Shown here piece by piece: positions 26,163 to 34,937 of a DNA stretch of 64,000 nt (position 1 is the first letter of the stretch; every line of letters begins with the position of its first letter). The notes under the pieces were generated by a model. The model was not told the origin of the DNA. It did no database searches and was given only the letters and a program-made list of their open reading frames with translations. This DNA comes from JADCRZ01 sp041751095. GTDB taxonomy: Bacteria; Bacteroidota; Bacteroidia; Chitinophagales; Chitinophagaceae. Position numbers and translations under genes: made by a program. The DNA lies in NCBI GenBank assembly GCA_041751095.1, contig JBGSYC010000005.1, forward strand, positions 93,681 through 157,680, given 5' to 3'.

Positions 26163-26855
26163 TTACAATTTCACACCTAGTGAAAAACTCAGCACCCGGT
26201 GCTTGTTGTTGTCGTCATCATTATTTGCTCCGGATGTAAGTTTTGAAAGGCCATAGCCATAATTTACTGAAAGAAGAAGATTGTTCAGTTCAAATCCCGC
26301 AGTTCCGTTAAGCCCGTAATCAAAACGTTTTAATATACCAAAGCCCGCCCCTTCCTCGCGGTTTACTGTTGTGGGGTCGTCATTACTGAATTTAATGCTT
26401 TTGTCACTGGTAAAAGTAGCGCCAAATATCTTTCCCTCAGATTTGTTTTTTCCGGCAATACCCGCGGCAATGTAAGGACCCGCACCAATAAAAAAGTTTG
26501 ATTCGTTAGATGCTAAAGGAACTTTGGCAACGAGATTCACCGGTAATTCGATGTAATAGGGATTAGATGTAGCCTTAAAATAAGTAGCGTTCGACGGCTG
26601 GCCGGATTGTGTTTTAGAACCTTTTCCTGTAAAAAGCAAACCGGGTTGAAAGGAGAAAAATTTAGATACAGGCAGGTCTGCCATAATACCTGCATGAAAG
26701 CTTACCAGGGCATTGGCATCATCGTATTTTCCATTATCGGAAATAGAAACATTTCCGATATTAACGCCGCCCTTTACAAAAACATTACTCTCCTGTGAGA
26801 ATCCCGCCAGACAGAAGACGAGGATCACGGCAATAGAAACTGACTTTTTTATCAT
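26163..26855 (-). CDS. Outer-membrane beta-barrel protein (porin-family, OMP_b-brl_2 type)
   Basis: An exported barrel of about 230 aa. A signal peptide (MIKKSVSIAVILVFCLAGFS) is followed by FVKGGVNIGNVS, typical of this Bacteroidota barrel family, and the C-terminus ends VLSFSLGVKL with a terminal barrel strand. The frame is open to an upstream ATG at 26876, but the Met at 26855 begins the normal signal peptide and is preferred. Function is unknown. It is transcribed away from the foldase gene cluster's 3' end. Confidence 0.8.
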   Translation of the reverse strand: MIKKSVSIAVILVFCLAGFSQESNVFVKGGVNIGNVSISDNGKYDDANALVSFHAGIMADLPVSKFFSFQPGLLFTGKGSKTQSGQPSNATYFKATSNPYYIELPVNLVAKVPLASNESNFFIGAGPYIAAGIAGKNKSEGKIFGATFTSDKSIKFSNDDPTTVNREEGAGFGILKRFDYGLNGTAGFELNNLLLSVNYGYGLSKLTSGANNDDDNNKHRVLSFSLGVKL

Positions 26856-26935
26856 ATTTAGGTTTTTGAGTAGCACTCATATTTTATGCCATTCACAAGT
26901 ACCCTTCCCACTAAAGAAAAAACTTTAACAAAGTA

Positions 26936-28882
26936 TCATTCCCATAAAGTTCTAAAAACGGGTTCGTTTACTGTGACCGGATATTTAGCTTTTAAAGCGC
27001 GTACCCACTCTTCCTCCAGGGAATTCTGATAATCGTTAAGTACAAATCCTCTTGCATCAGCAAAATTGCGGGGCGACTTTTCCCGGTAAACCCGCATAAT
27101 TTTGGTGAATGAAGTGCTGCTCTTTTCTGTCATGCTATTAACTGGAGGAGAAAGTTTGCCGGGCTCCAGGAATTTCTCTTCAAATTGCAGCTGGCCCAAT
27201 TCAAATCTCCCGGAATCAGCACGCACCCTGTTTTCGAACGGCCGGATAACGCTCCGCCAGTCGGGATTTTTTTCCATGTCAGACCTTACACGTGTACAAA
27301 CTGCCGGGTCTTCACAGCTAAAAATAATCGCGTCAGCGCCTGGTTCCCACCAATAGTTATCTTTATGACTTTCATAATATCTTCTTTGCCCGGATGAATC
27401 AGCAGCCGCTCTATTCCAGATTTCCTGCTGCATGATCTCAAACAATAAATTCCCATCCCTGAATTCATTTACCTGGGTCGAGAATTCCTGATTATATTTT
27501 TCAAGATTATCCCGGTAATACTTCATCACCGACACCTCTTTGAATCTCTTCAGAGATTCGTTAAACGGCTCAGGCGTGCCAGGTATTGAAGCACCCTTAG
27601 CTGACCTTAGAAATTCCACCAGATCTTTTACATAAACATTCTTTCTAAAAAAAGTAAACAGTATTGTATTCGGAGAAATACCGTGTTTTGCTGAAACGTT
27701 CTTTCCGTTCAAAATGTTATCTGTATAGGCCCGTAAAAGATTTTCTCTAACGGAGGCATTTTTGAAATTGCTGATCCGGAATAATTTCTTCAACAATTCC
27801 TGGCGGGCAATTTCCATCCTGGCGTCGTTGCGTACATCGTGCTTAAGGACTGCCATCGATGAGTCGTTGCCTGAGACGTCCACCGGAAAGTGCGCTATTC
27901 TTTTAACGATATGATACCCGTAGGCGGTAAGAAAAGGCCTGCTGATGTCACCATTTTCTTTCAATGAAAAAACGCTTGTTTCAAAAGCGGGGTCGTATTT
28001 TCCCACTCCAAATACCGGAAGTTCACCTTCATCTTTAAAACTTTCATTGTCTTTGCTATACTGTAAGACCATTTGCGTGAATGACGCGCCTTGCACAAGC
28101 GCGTCATATACTGAATCAGCTGTTTGTTTAATTGCTGCCCTTTGAATGTCGCTGATAGCGGGGGGAAAAGCAAACAAAATTTGTGCAACCTTTATTTTGC
28201 CAACGGCCTTCCGTTCACCAAGATTTTTAAAAATGTGGTAACCACCCCTGCTGCGGTAAGGGCTGGAGAACTTTCCTCCCGGTGTTGAATATGCTAAGCT
28301 TTCGAGGTCATACGGCAGGCTGAACAGGGTGATATATCCGATATTTCCTTTGTTCAACTTAAAAGAAGGATCGGAAGAATACAGGCCAGCAACTTCATAA
28401 AAATCGGATCCATTCAGTAGCTGTTTATAGGCGCCCGCAGCAAGTTGCCGGGCTTTTAAGGTATCTGTCCCATTAAAGGAATCTGGCCTTTTTACAGGTA
28501 CGTAAATATGTGCGAGGTTAATGTCCTTCTGTCCTCGCGCAAATGCCTCTTTAACCATGTGCTGGAAGCTGCTGTCATCATGCAGGTAGGCATCAATTAT
28601 CTGGTTACGAAACTCGGCTAATTCCGCTTTTTGACTGGGGAGCGTATCAAGCTTATGGTCATATGCCGCCTTAACCTTTAATTTAAACCGGATATACAGT
28701 TCAAGGTAATCCCGGAAAGTTTTTTCTGAGGGGTTACGATCATTATTGTTTTTGGAAAATGCCTTTACAAAATCCAGTTTACTTACACTGGCTTCTCCAT
28801 ACTTTAAAAGGGTCTGGGCATGCAGAGGAGCCAAAAGCTGTAAAAGTAAGATTGCCCCCACCGTAAAAGAAATGGATTTCAT
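26936..28882 (-). CDS. Periplasmic peptidylprolyl isomerase (PpiC/parvulin, two-domain)
   Basis: A secreted 648-aa foldase for outer-membrane proteins. After a signal peptide ending LAPLHAQ there is a SurA_N-like helical region (about 40-130). Two rotamase domains follow: one around INLAHIYVPV to GGYHIFKNLGERK (about 130-225) and a second around KVAQILFAFP to GYHIVKRIAHF (about 228-325). A long C-terminal region of unknown fold completes it. It differs from the 460-aa SurA-like protein encoded at 42-43.4 kb. The thioredoxin-like gene lies 84 bases upstream on the same strand. Confidence 0.87.
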   Translation of the reverse strand: MKSISFTVGAILLLQLLAPLHAQTLLKYGEASVSKLDFVKAFSKNNNDRNPSEKTFRDYLELYIRFKLKVKAAYDHKLDTLPSQKAELAEFRNQIIDAYLHDDSSFQHMVKEAFARGQKDINLAHIYVPVKRPDSFNGTDTLKARQLAAGAYKQLLNGSDFYEVAGLYSSDPSFKLNKGNIGYITLFSLPYDLESLAYSTPGGKFSSPYRSRGGYHIFKNLGERKAVGKIKVAQILFAFPPAISDIQRAAIKQTADSVYDALVQGASFTQMVLQYSKDNESFKDEGELPVFGVGKYDPAFETSVFSLKENGDISRPFLTAYGYHIVKRIAHFPVDVSGNDSSMAVLKHDVRNDARMEIARQELLKKLFRISNFKNASVRENLLRAYTDNILNGKNVSAKHGISPNTILFTFFRKNVYVKDLVEFLRSAKGASIPGTPEPFNESLKRFKEVSVMKYYRDNLEKYNQEFSTQVNEFRDGNLLFEIMQQEIWNRAAADSSGQRRYYESHKDNYWWEPGADAIIFSCEDPAVCTRVRSDMEKNPDWRSVIRPFENRVRADSGRFELGQLQFEEKFLEPGKLSPPVNSMTEKSSTSFTKIMRVYREKSPRNFADARGFVLNDYQNSLEEEWVRALKAKYPVTVNEPVFRTLWE

Positions 28883-28966
28883 GAGATGGATTTAGGACAG
28901 GTGTATAGTGATCCCCGGATGCTCATTTGCGAATAAAGTCAACAGCAGGGAAACCGGATTTTACCA

Positions 28967-30418
28967 TTACTTGCCGGCCAGGGGTTCGGCGTTTTTCATT
29001 TTAAGACTGATTACTTCATCAATCTGCTGGTAAGTTAACTTTTTTGCAATGATGCGCTTGTTATCATCCAGCAGGTATAAAACCGGCGTCTGGTAAACAT
29101 CATACAGTTGTTTGTAGCCAGGCCTCCCGGCAGCATTGATGGCATTTTTTTGTTCCGTTGTTTCATAGACGTGTATCCAACCGTTTAAATCAGACTCTTT
29201 TATGTATTTCAACCACGCATCTTTTCCTCCATCAACCAGTACACCATATACCTGGATTCCGTGCCGTTTCCATTTGGCTTTAAAAATCGAATCCACTTTA
29301 GGCACCACTTCTTTGCAATGGCTGCAGGTAGGATCCCAGAAACATATAACCGTAAATGGCGCCTGAACTCCGTACAACGGCACCTGCCTGCCTGCGGTAT
29401 CTACCATTTCGAGGTTAGCAGCGGGTTGGCCTATGAGGTTGGCCATCATGCTGTACGCCCGTTCAAACATATACTTATTATATTTCTCCGTAAACCAGTC
29501 AACCCCGGGCTGGTTATTAATGTATTTTTCAAAAAGGTGCACAAAAACGGCATCCTGCCCCATGTATTCAGAATTGATGTACTTCTGTACAAAATAAGTC
29601 AGCAGGAATTTATACATCTCTTTATTTCCGGCAGACTTCAGCAGCATGAAATCAATTTCCTTTTTTAGAGAATCCGGGTCAGGCAGTACGAGCTCCTTAA
29701 AATACTTTTCGAGCCTCGGCTCAAAAATGGGTGTTCGCAACAACCGGTCGTCGGTAAATGAGATACCATCCCAATAATGATTCTTATAAAAATTATAAGC
29801 ATAAAGCGAATCATATTTCTTCCCGGGATGATTTTCTGCGGATGGCACGGAGGGCTCTTTCATTGATCTGAACAGGGAAGCAAGCATAGAAGAAGGATAT
29901 CTCTTTTCTATGTCATTACGGTAATTCTGTAATCGCGCGTTCTGTTCCTGAAGTTTAGCATTGATCCGGATGGAGTCTTGCCTTGATGATGCCTTTCCCA
30001 GCTCCCCAAGGAGGGTGCTGATCTCTGTACCATTAACAGCTATATACCTGGAGTAGGATTGAAATAGGGAATTGTCTTCGGAACTTGTAAATACAACACT
30101 ATTGGGAAGGCCCGCTGTATCGGCCGCAACTGCAAAATTTTGATTTTTATCCAGTAACAATTCAAACAGGATTTCCTTTCGTGGAGATACAAGAAAATAT
30201 ATCCCGCCGGGTAACTTCTCCTTGCCCGTAAAGCTGCCGGTGCTGTTTGCATTTAATCGCACCGAGTCTGCAAGAGCCTTTTGTTTACCGTAATAATACC
30301 CCAGGTAAACATATTCATTTTTATACGGTTTAACGGTTACCGTGATATGATAAGCCGACTGAGCCCATGCAAGAGAGGAGATCATGGTTAATAAAGGCAG
30401 CAAAAAAAAAGGTTTCAT
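28967..30418 (-). CDS. Secreted thioredoxin-like protein (TlpA/DUF5106 type)
   Basis: A periplasmic 483-aa protein with a signal peptide ending SLAWAQ. The N-terminal part (about 25-120) is a DUF4369-like beta domain and the middle a helical region. The C-terminal thioredoxin domain carries FWDPTCSHCKEV, with Cys365 and Cys368 as the CxxC pair, and a cis-Pro region YQTPVLYLLDD. Such proteins act in periplasmic thiol reduction, often for cytochrome maturation. It precedes the parvulin gene by 84 bases and the two could be one transcript for envelope protein folding. Confidence 0.87.
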   Translation of the reverse strand: MKPFFLLPLLTMISSLAWAQSAYHITVTVKPYKNEYVYLGYYYGKQKALADSVRLNANSTGSFTGKEKLPGGIYFLVSPRKEILFELLLDKNQNFAVAADTAGLPNSVVFTSSEDNSLFQSYSRYIAVNGTEISTLLGELGKASSRQDSIRINAKLQEQNARLQNYRNDIEKRYPSSMLASLFRSMKEPSVPSAENHPGKKYDSLYAYNFYKNHYWDGISFTDDRLLRTPIFEPRLEKYFKELVLPDPDSLKKEIDFMLLKSAGNKEMYKFLLTYFVQKYINSEYMGQDAVFVHLFEKYINNQPGVDWFTEKYNKYMFERAYSMMANLIGQPAANLEMVDTAGRQVPLYGVQAPFTVICFWDPTCSHCKEVVPKVDSIFKAKWKRHGIQVYGVLVDGGKDAWLKYIKESDLNGWIHVYETTEQKNAINAAGRPGYKQLYDVYQTPVLYLLDDNKRIIAKKLTYQQIDEVISLKMKNAEPLAGK

Positions 30419-30544
30419 TTTCTCAACACTGTTGAAGGGCGAAGATATTCATTTTTGAAGCAGCAGCCCGTTAAGTATCGTTAAACTCCTGTACACCGGA
30501 GTTACACAAGGGATAGTATTGATAAGCACCTTAAAATAAAAAAA

Positions 30545-30571
30545 GCAAAAAAAACCGTGACATCGTCACGG
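30545..30571 (-). terminator. Rho-independent terminator of the yceI-like gene
   Basis: On the - strand CCGTGAC-GAT-GTCACGG (30555-30571) forms a 7-base perfect stem with a 3-base loop and is followed by eight T residues. It lies 19 bases after the YceI stop codon. Confidence 0.85.
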
Positions 30572-30589
30572 CCTTAACATTGATATAGG

Positions 30590-31237
30590 TCAGGACTTTT
30601 TCAGTTCTACGTTTACCGTAATATCAACCTCTTTACTTACCACTAACCCACCTGTCTCTGTAGCTTTGTCCCATTTTAATCCGTAATCGAAACGGTTGAT
30701 CGTAGTTTTAGCTTTAAATCCTGACTTCATGCCACCACGGTCAGCGATGCTTCCACCATAGGTTACATCAAAAGTAACAGGTTTGGTAACGTCACGAATG
30801 GTAAGATTCCCATTCAACTTGTATTTATTGCCACCGGCAGGAGTAAAAGAAGTGCTTGTGAATTTCATCGCAGGAAACTTTTCCGCGTTGAAAAAATCGT
30901 CGCCCTTCAAATGCTTGTCCCGGTTCTCGTTATCGGTATCGATGGAATTGATATCAACGGAAAACTCCACCCTGGCATCGGAAAAATCCGGTTTTGAATG
31001 TTCCATTTTGCCGTCAAAAAGCTTAAAAGCCCCATCAACTTCCGATACAACCATATGGGTAACGGTGAATTTGACGTTGGAATGGGATTTATCCAATGCC
31101 CATACTGTCGGTGCAGGCGAAGTTGCGTTCTGAGAGACTGTATTTACCCGTGTTTGCTGGCAAATAGCCGGGGTGAAGGAAGTAGCTGAAACAGCCGCTG
31201 AAAACAATACAATAAAGTAAAAAGACTTACGAGCCAT
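30590..31237 (-). CDS. YceI family periplasmic protein
   Basis: A secreted 215-aa lipocalin-like protein. A signal peptide is followed by WALDKSHSNVKFTVTHMVVSEVDG, the family start, then FSVDINSIDTDNENRDKH and GDDFFNAEKFPAMKFTS, all diagnostic for YceI. The fold binds long isoprenoid-type lipids in studied members. It is a single gene closed by a clear terminator. The physiological role is unknown. Confidence 0.92.
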   Translation of the reverse strand: MARKSFYFIVLFSAAVSATSFTPAICQQTRVNTVSQNATSPAPTVWALDKSHSNVKFTVTHMVVSEVDGAFKLFDGKMEHSKPDFSDARVEFSVDINSIDTDNENRDKHLKGDDFFNAEKFPAMKFTSTSFTPAGGNKYKLNGNLTIRDVTKPVTFDVTYGGSIADRGGMKSGFKAKTTINRFDYGLKWDKATETGGLVVSKEVDITVNVELKKS

Positions 31238-31493
31238 AAGATAATAATTTTTTATTTAATGTTGGAACACTAAAGATACTTTATTTAAGTGGGATAAGCG
31301 TTTTTTATTTGTTAACGTTTGTGCAATGTTGATACGCCGATACCTGTCAGGGGCAGGGGTTTGGGAATCTGAAATACAAAGTACCTGATTAGCGGGGTTA
31401 TGTTGCAAATCGCCTAAGGCCACCACTTATTTTTAATGTGTTGAAATCTGCGGCAACGCCTTTACTTTTACCACTGAATTTATCCATTACCAG

Positions 31494-32759
31494 ATGCCAG
31501 ACATAAAACTCTCTCACCTTTCGGAGACTTTGATCGGATCAGAAATTGTAAAGCTTGGAGGGGATATCCGGGAAAAAATCCGGCTTGGTGAAAAAATCTT
31601 CAATTTTACCATTGGAGATTTTGACCCGGAAATATTTCCCATACCAAAAGTTCTTGAAGAGGAAATTATCGACGCCTACCGGCGTCATTTTACCAACTAC
31701 CCGGCTGCGGAAGGAAATCTTGACCTGAGAGATGCGATTGCCCGGTTTCTTCATGAGAGGGAATATCTCGACTACAGTACAGATGAAATACTCGTTGCGT
31801 CCGGGGGCCGTCCCCTGATCTATTCTTTGTACAGGGCTGTCTGCGATAAAGGCGACAAGATAATATACGCAGTTCCCTCATGGAACAATAATCATTATGT
31901 GCATTTTGTAAGCGGGCAGCACGTGGTCGTTGACACAAGCTTTGAAAAAGATTTTATGCCAACAGCGGAGGACATCCGGCCCCATGTTTCAGGTGCTACC
32001 ATGCTGTCGCTCTGCTCACCTCAAAATCCTACCGGAACCACTTTTAGCAAAGAAGAGCTGGAGCGCATCTGTGATATGGTACTTGACGAAAACAGTCGCC
32101 GCACCAACGGTGAGAAAAAATTGTACGTTATGTATGACCAGATGTACTGGAACCTGACCTATGGTGATATTAACCACTATAACCCGGTAAGCTTACGGCC
32201 AGCTATGAGAGAGTACACCGTTTTTGTTGACGCCATCAGTAAAGCATTCGCTGCTACCGGTGTGCGTGTGGGATGGGCCTTCGGCCCTTCCGCTATTATC
32301 AGTAAAATGAAGGCTTTGCTAACGCATCTGGGCGCCTGGGCTCCGATGGCAGAACAAAAAGCCGTTGCCCGGTTCCTTTTGAAAAGTGATGAGATCAATA
32401 CTTACCTGCAACATTTCAAGGCTGAAATTGAAGAAAGGCTGCAACGTATTTACGAAGGATTCATGACGTTAAAAAAGGAAGGGTTTCGGGTAAATGCCAT
32501 TGCGCCACAGGCTGCGATATACCTTACCATTGAAATTAATCTTGTGGGGAAAAGAACCGCCGAAGGCACATTGCTTCAAAATCAGGAGCAGGTCACAGAG
32601 TATTTGTTGAATGAAGCCAGGTTGGCAGTGGTGCCGTTTTATGCGTTTGGAACCCAGCCTGACTCAGCGTGGTACCGCTTAAGCGTTGGTACGTGTAAGA
32701 AAGAGGAAATAGAAGATATGCTGCAACAGTTAAGAATTGCCCTGCAGAGATTGTTTTAA
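31494..32759 (+). CDS. PLP-dependent aminotransferase, class I/II
   Basis: A 421-aa cytoplasmic fold-type I aminotransferase. Lys250 in AISKAFAATG binds the cofactor; Asn178 in SPQNPTG and Asp215 in YVMYDQMYW are the other PLP contacts, and a C-terminal YRLSVG gives the carboxylate-binding Arg. The family includes aspartate and prephenate aminotransferases; the substrate cannot be fixed from sequence. It is a single gene, convergent with a small - strand gene. Confidence 0.9.
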   Translation: MPDIKLSHLSETLIGSEIVKLGGDIREKIRLGEKIFNFTIGDFDPEIFPIPKVLEEEIIDAYRRHFTNYPAAEGNLDLRDAIARFLHEREYLDYSTDEILVASGGRPLIYSLYRAVCDKGDKIIYAVPSWNNNHYVHFVSGQHVVVDTSFEKDFMPTAEDIRPHVSGATMLSLCSPQNPTGTTFSKEELERICDMVLDENSRRTNGEKKLYVMYDQMYWNLTYGDINHYNPVSLRPAMREYTVFVDAISKAFAATGVRVGWAFGPSAIISKMKALLTHLGAWAPMAEQKAVARFLLKSDEINTYLQHFKAEIEERLQRIYEGFMTLKKEGFRVNAIAPQAAIYLTIEINLVGKRTAEGTLLQNQEQVTEYLLNEARLAVVPFYAFGTQPDSAWYRLSVGTCKKEEIEDMLQQLRIALQRLF

Positions 32760-32781
32760 CCTCTCTGAGAAAGGTTGGTTA

Positions 32782-33030
32782 CTAATTTTTATTACAAAGA
32801 AACTGGAAAGCTTTTAATTTATTCTGGCTGAACACCTGAATAATTTTTTTTCGCTGATGATATATCCTGAATTTATTAAGGTCAATCACTTCGTAAGCAA
32901 TACAGTAATTATCAACGGTTTCAGTAATATGTAGTAATTCGTTGAGTTTCTCCAGCTCATTTTCAATAGACTGCTCATTTCTGAACTCGTCCTTCAATAA
33001 CACAAGCAAATCGCGGTTCCTGGTTTTCAT
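32782..33030 (-). CDS. Hypothetical 82-aa protein
   Basis: I do not recognise this small charged protein (82 aa). The N-terminal half reads as a helix (LLVLLKDEFRNEQSIENEL), and the C-terminal half is basic with YHQRKKIIQVFSQNK. There is no signal peptide, so it is probably cytoplasmic. It follows the tiny lipoprotein gene by 12 bases on the same strand, so they likely share the promoter at 33216-33223. It could be a real small gene or a chance frame, but the tight spacing favours a gene. Confidence 0.5.
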   Translation of the reverse strand: MKTRNRDLLVLLKDEFRNEQSIENELEKLNELLHITETVDNYCIAYEVIDLNKFRIYHQRKKIIQVFSQNKLKAFQFLCNKN

Positions 33031-33042
33031 TTAATAAGAATT

Positions 33043-33183
33043 TTAATAACCAACAAAGCCTTTATGTACACCACAGCCACACCCTTTTGCAGAGCCACCC
33101 ATCCGGCTGCCACTGGCGCAACTTACCATTAGCATGCTAACAAAAACAATTAGAATAGATAGTTGTCGAGATGTCTTTTGCAT
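33043..33183 (-). CDS. Tiny Cys/Gly-rich lipoprotein (46 aa)
   Basis: An ORF of 47 codons including stop. The product starts MQKTSRQLSILIVFVSMLMV followed by SC, a lipoprotein signal with lipobox MVSC (Cys22). The mature part is only about 25 residues, with GSRMGGSAKGCGCGVHKG and a final FVGY. The Cys-Gly-Cys-Gly pair and His suggest metal binding, but that is inference. A TATTTTTG -7 box lies 33 bases upstream, and the 82-aa gene follows immediately. It resembles small Gly/Cys-tailed proteins I have seen in Chitinophagaceae, with no known function. Confidence 0.72.
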   Translation of the reverse strand: MQKTSRQLSILIVFVSMLMVSCASGSRMGGSAKGCGCGVHKGFVGY

Positions 33184-33215
33184 AGATTGATTTCCCTAAA
33201 TTAACTAAATTAATA

Positions 33216-33223
33216 CAAAAATA
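33216..33223 (-). promoter_or_regulatory. -7 promoter box of the tiny lipoprotein gene
   Basis: On the - strand TATTTTTG exactly matches TAnnTTTG. It lies immediately before the divergent glycosyltransferase start (ATG at 33224). Transcription would begin about 30 bases before the lipoprotein ATG. Confidence 0.5.
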
Positions 33224-34369
33224 ATGTTGTTTGCCAGATTCCCGAAATTTAACCATTCTGCTACGCCCAAACCGGTGATTTTGGTGGCTCCCCTCGACTG
33301 GGGTCTTGGCCATGCCACACGATGTATCCCATTAATCCATCATCTGTTAACCATTGGCTGTGAAATTATTATTGCTTCTGAGGGAAGTCAATATGCGCTT
33401 TTAAAGCAGGAATTTGCTTCTCTCCGTCATGTTCATCTGAAAGGCTATCGTTTACAATATGGTAAAAATAGCTGGCACACCCAAATTAAATTATTACTTC
33501 AGATTCCAAAGATATTGATTTCGATCAAGAGGGAGAATAGGTGGCTTGTTAAATTTCTGACGAAAAATCGTGTGGATGCAATTATTTCCGACAACCGGTT
33601 TGGCCTTCATACGAAAACGATGCCAGCCATTTTTATCACACATCAACTGATGATCAAAACGCGTTTCGGGAAAACGGTAGAAAAGTACCTCCAGAAGCTT
33701 AATTATTCCCTTATACAAAAATTTACAGCGTGCTGGATTCCCGATTACGAGGGACAGCCCAATTTTGGGGGAGAATTATCTCACCCCCGGGTAAAGCCGT
33801 TAATTCCGGTAAAATATCTCGGAAGAGTTACCCGGATCCATGCGCAACCACAGACTGTCGATTGCCCTTTATTGCTGATTTTAATTTCAGGGCCCGAACC
33901 TCAGAGGACTATATTTGAAGAACTTCTTTTGAAACAACTGACGGGATACGATAAGCCGGCTGTTCTTGTCCGGGGATTACCGGGGGAAGCAGGCCTGGTG
34001 GAATGCGGCAACAAAAACGTCATCATTCATAATCATCTTTCTTCCAGTGCTATGAACACCCTCATCCACAAATCAGATATTATCATCAGCCGTTCAGGGT
34101 ACAGCACGGTACTGGATGTGGTAGGGCTTCACAAAAAATGCATATTTATTCCAACTCCCGGCCAGCCGGAGCAGGAATACCTCGCCCGGTACCTGGAACA
34201 AAATCAGCTTTGCATCAGTTATATACAAAACGACTTTTCTCTCGCCAAAGCCTTATCAAAATTAGCCATGCATTCGCCACTTCCCTTCTACAACAATAAG
34301 GTGAATTCATATGCTTATATGCTGGAAGATCTTGTAACGGGTATCGTCATGCGAAAAGGCACCTGCTGA
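33224..34369 (+). CDS. Glycosyltransferase, MurG/GT28-like C-terminal fold
   Basis: A 381-aa cytoplasmic GT-B enzyme. The N-terminal domain has LVAPLDWGLGHATRCIPLIH, a typical sugar-transferase glycine-rich loop (about 20-40). The C-terminal domain includes LILISGPEPQR, NVIIHNHLSSSAMNTLIHKS and IIISRSGYSTVLDVVGLHKK, resembling the UDP-sugar-binding GT28 domain. Acceptor and donor are unknown. It diverges from the small lipoprotein gene and runs convergent with the SixA-like gene. Confidence 0.82.
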   Translation: MLFARFPKFNHSATPKPVILVAPLDWGLGHATRCIPLIHHLLTIGCEIIIASEGSQYALLKQEFASLRHVHLKGYRLQYGKNSWHTQIKLLLQIPKILISIKRENRWLVKFLTKNRVDAIISDNRFGLHTKTMPAIFITHQLMIKTRFGKTVEKYLQKLNYSLIQKFTACWIPDYEGQPNFGGELSHPRVKPLIPVKYLGRVTRIHAQPQTVDCPLLLILISGPEPQRTIFEELLLKQLTGYDKPAVLVRGLPGEAGLVECGNKNVIIHNHLSSSAMNTLIHKSDIIISRSGYSTVLDVVGLHKKCIFIPTPGQPEQEYLARYLEQNQLCISYIQNDFSLAKALSKLAMHSPLPFYNNKVNSYAYMLEDLVTGIVMRKGTC

Positions 34370-34371
34370 TC

Positions 34372-34881
34372 TTAAACTTTTCCCCTGATTCCACCGGACT
34401 TAGGATAATCGAAAAACCGGAATTCTTTTTCTGCTGTTGCAAACCCGCTCCAGTCGTCAGCGTGTACGTTCACAGCAAAAACACTGCAGGTAGGCATATC
34501 ATCGATCCGGGTGGCAGTCAGTGAATTGGCAAAATCAGTCACTCCGGGATTATGGGCAAAAATCGCAACTGACGTATACGATGAATCGATTGCCCTGATA
34601 ACGGCAGGAAACATTGCCATTGATGCCTGATACAATTGATCCACGTAAATGATATCCTCAAGAGGACGATTATACGCTTCAACAAAAAAGCGGGCGGTAT
34701 TCCTTGCCCTTTTTGCCGGACTGGAGATAAAGGCGTCGATCTGTATACCTGATGACAGTAACCTCCCAGCCATCCTCGGTGCGTCGGATTTACCACGATC
34801 ATTTAGCGGCCGGTCAAAATCAGGCTCGGTCGCCGAAGCCCAACTGCTTTTCGCATGCCGTATAATAAACAATGATTTCAT
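34372..34881 (-). CDS. Histidine phosphatase (SixA-like)
   Basis: A 169-aa phosphohistidine phosphatase-like enzyme of the RHG superfamily. The nucleophile His9 is in FIIRHAKSSW; further conserved residues are Arg in SSPAKRARNTA, Glu near DIIYVDQLYQ and His in AIFAHNPGVTDF. The AHNPGVTDF motif is SixA-type. Substrate in vivo unknown. It lies 56 bases downstream of the PurF-type gene on the same strand and may be co-transcribed. Confidence 0.9.
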   Translation of the reverse strand: MKSLFIIRHAKSSWASATEPDFDRPLNDRGKSDAPRMAGRLLSSGIQIDAFISSPAKRARNTARFFVEAYNRPLEDIIYVDQLYQASMAMFPAVIRAIDSSYTSVAIFAHNPGVTDFANSLTATRIDDMPTCSVFAVNVHADDWSGFATAEKEFRFFDYPKSGGIRGKV

Positions 34882-34937
34882 ATCTGAAATGATTAGAAAT
34901 GGACGGAAGAGGCCGTGGCTCAGGCAATGCTTTATGC

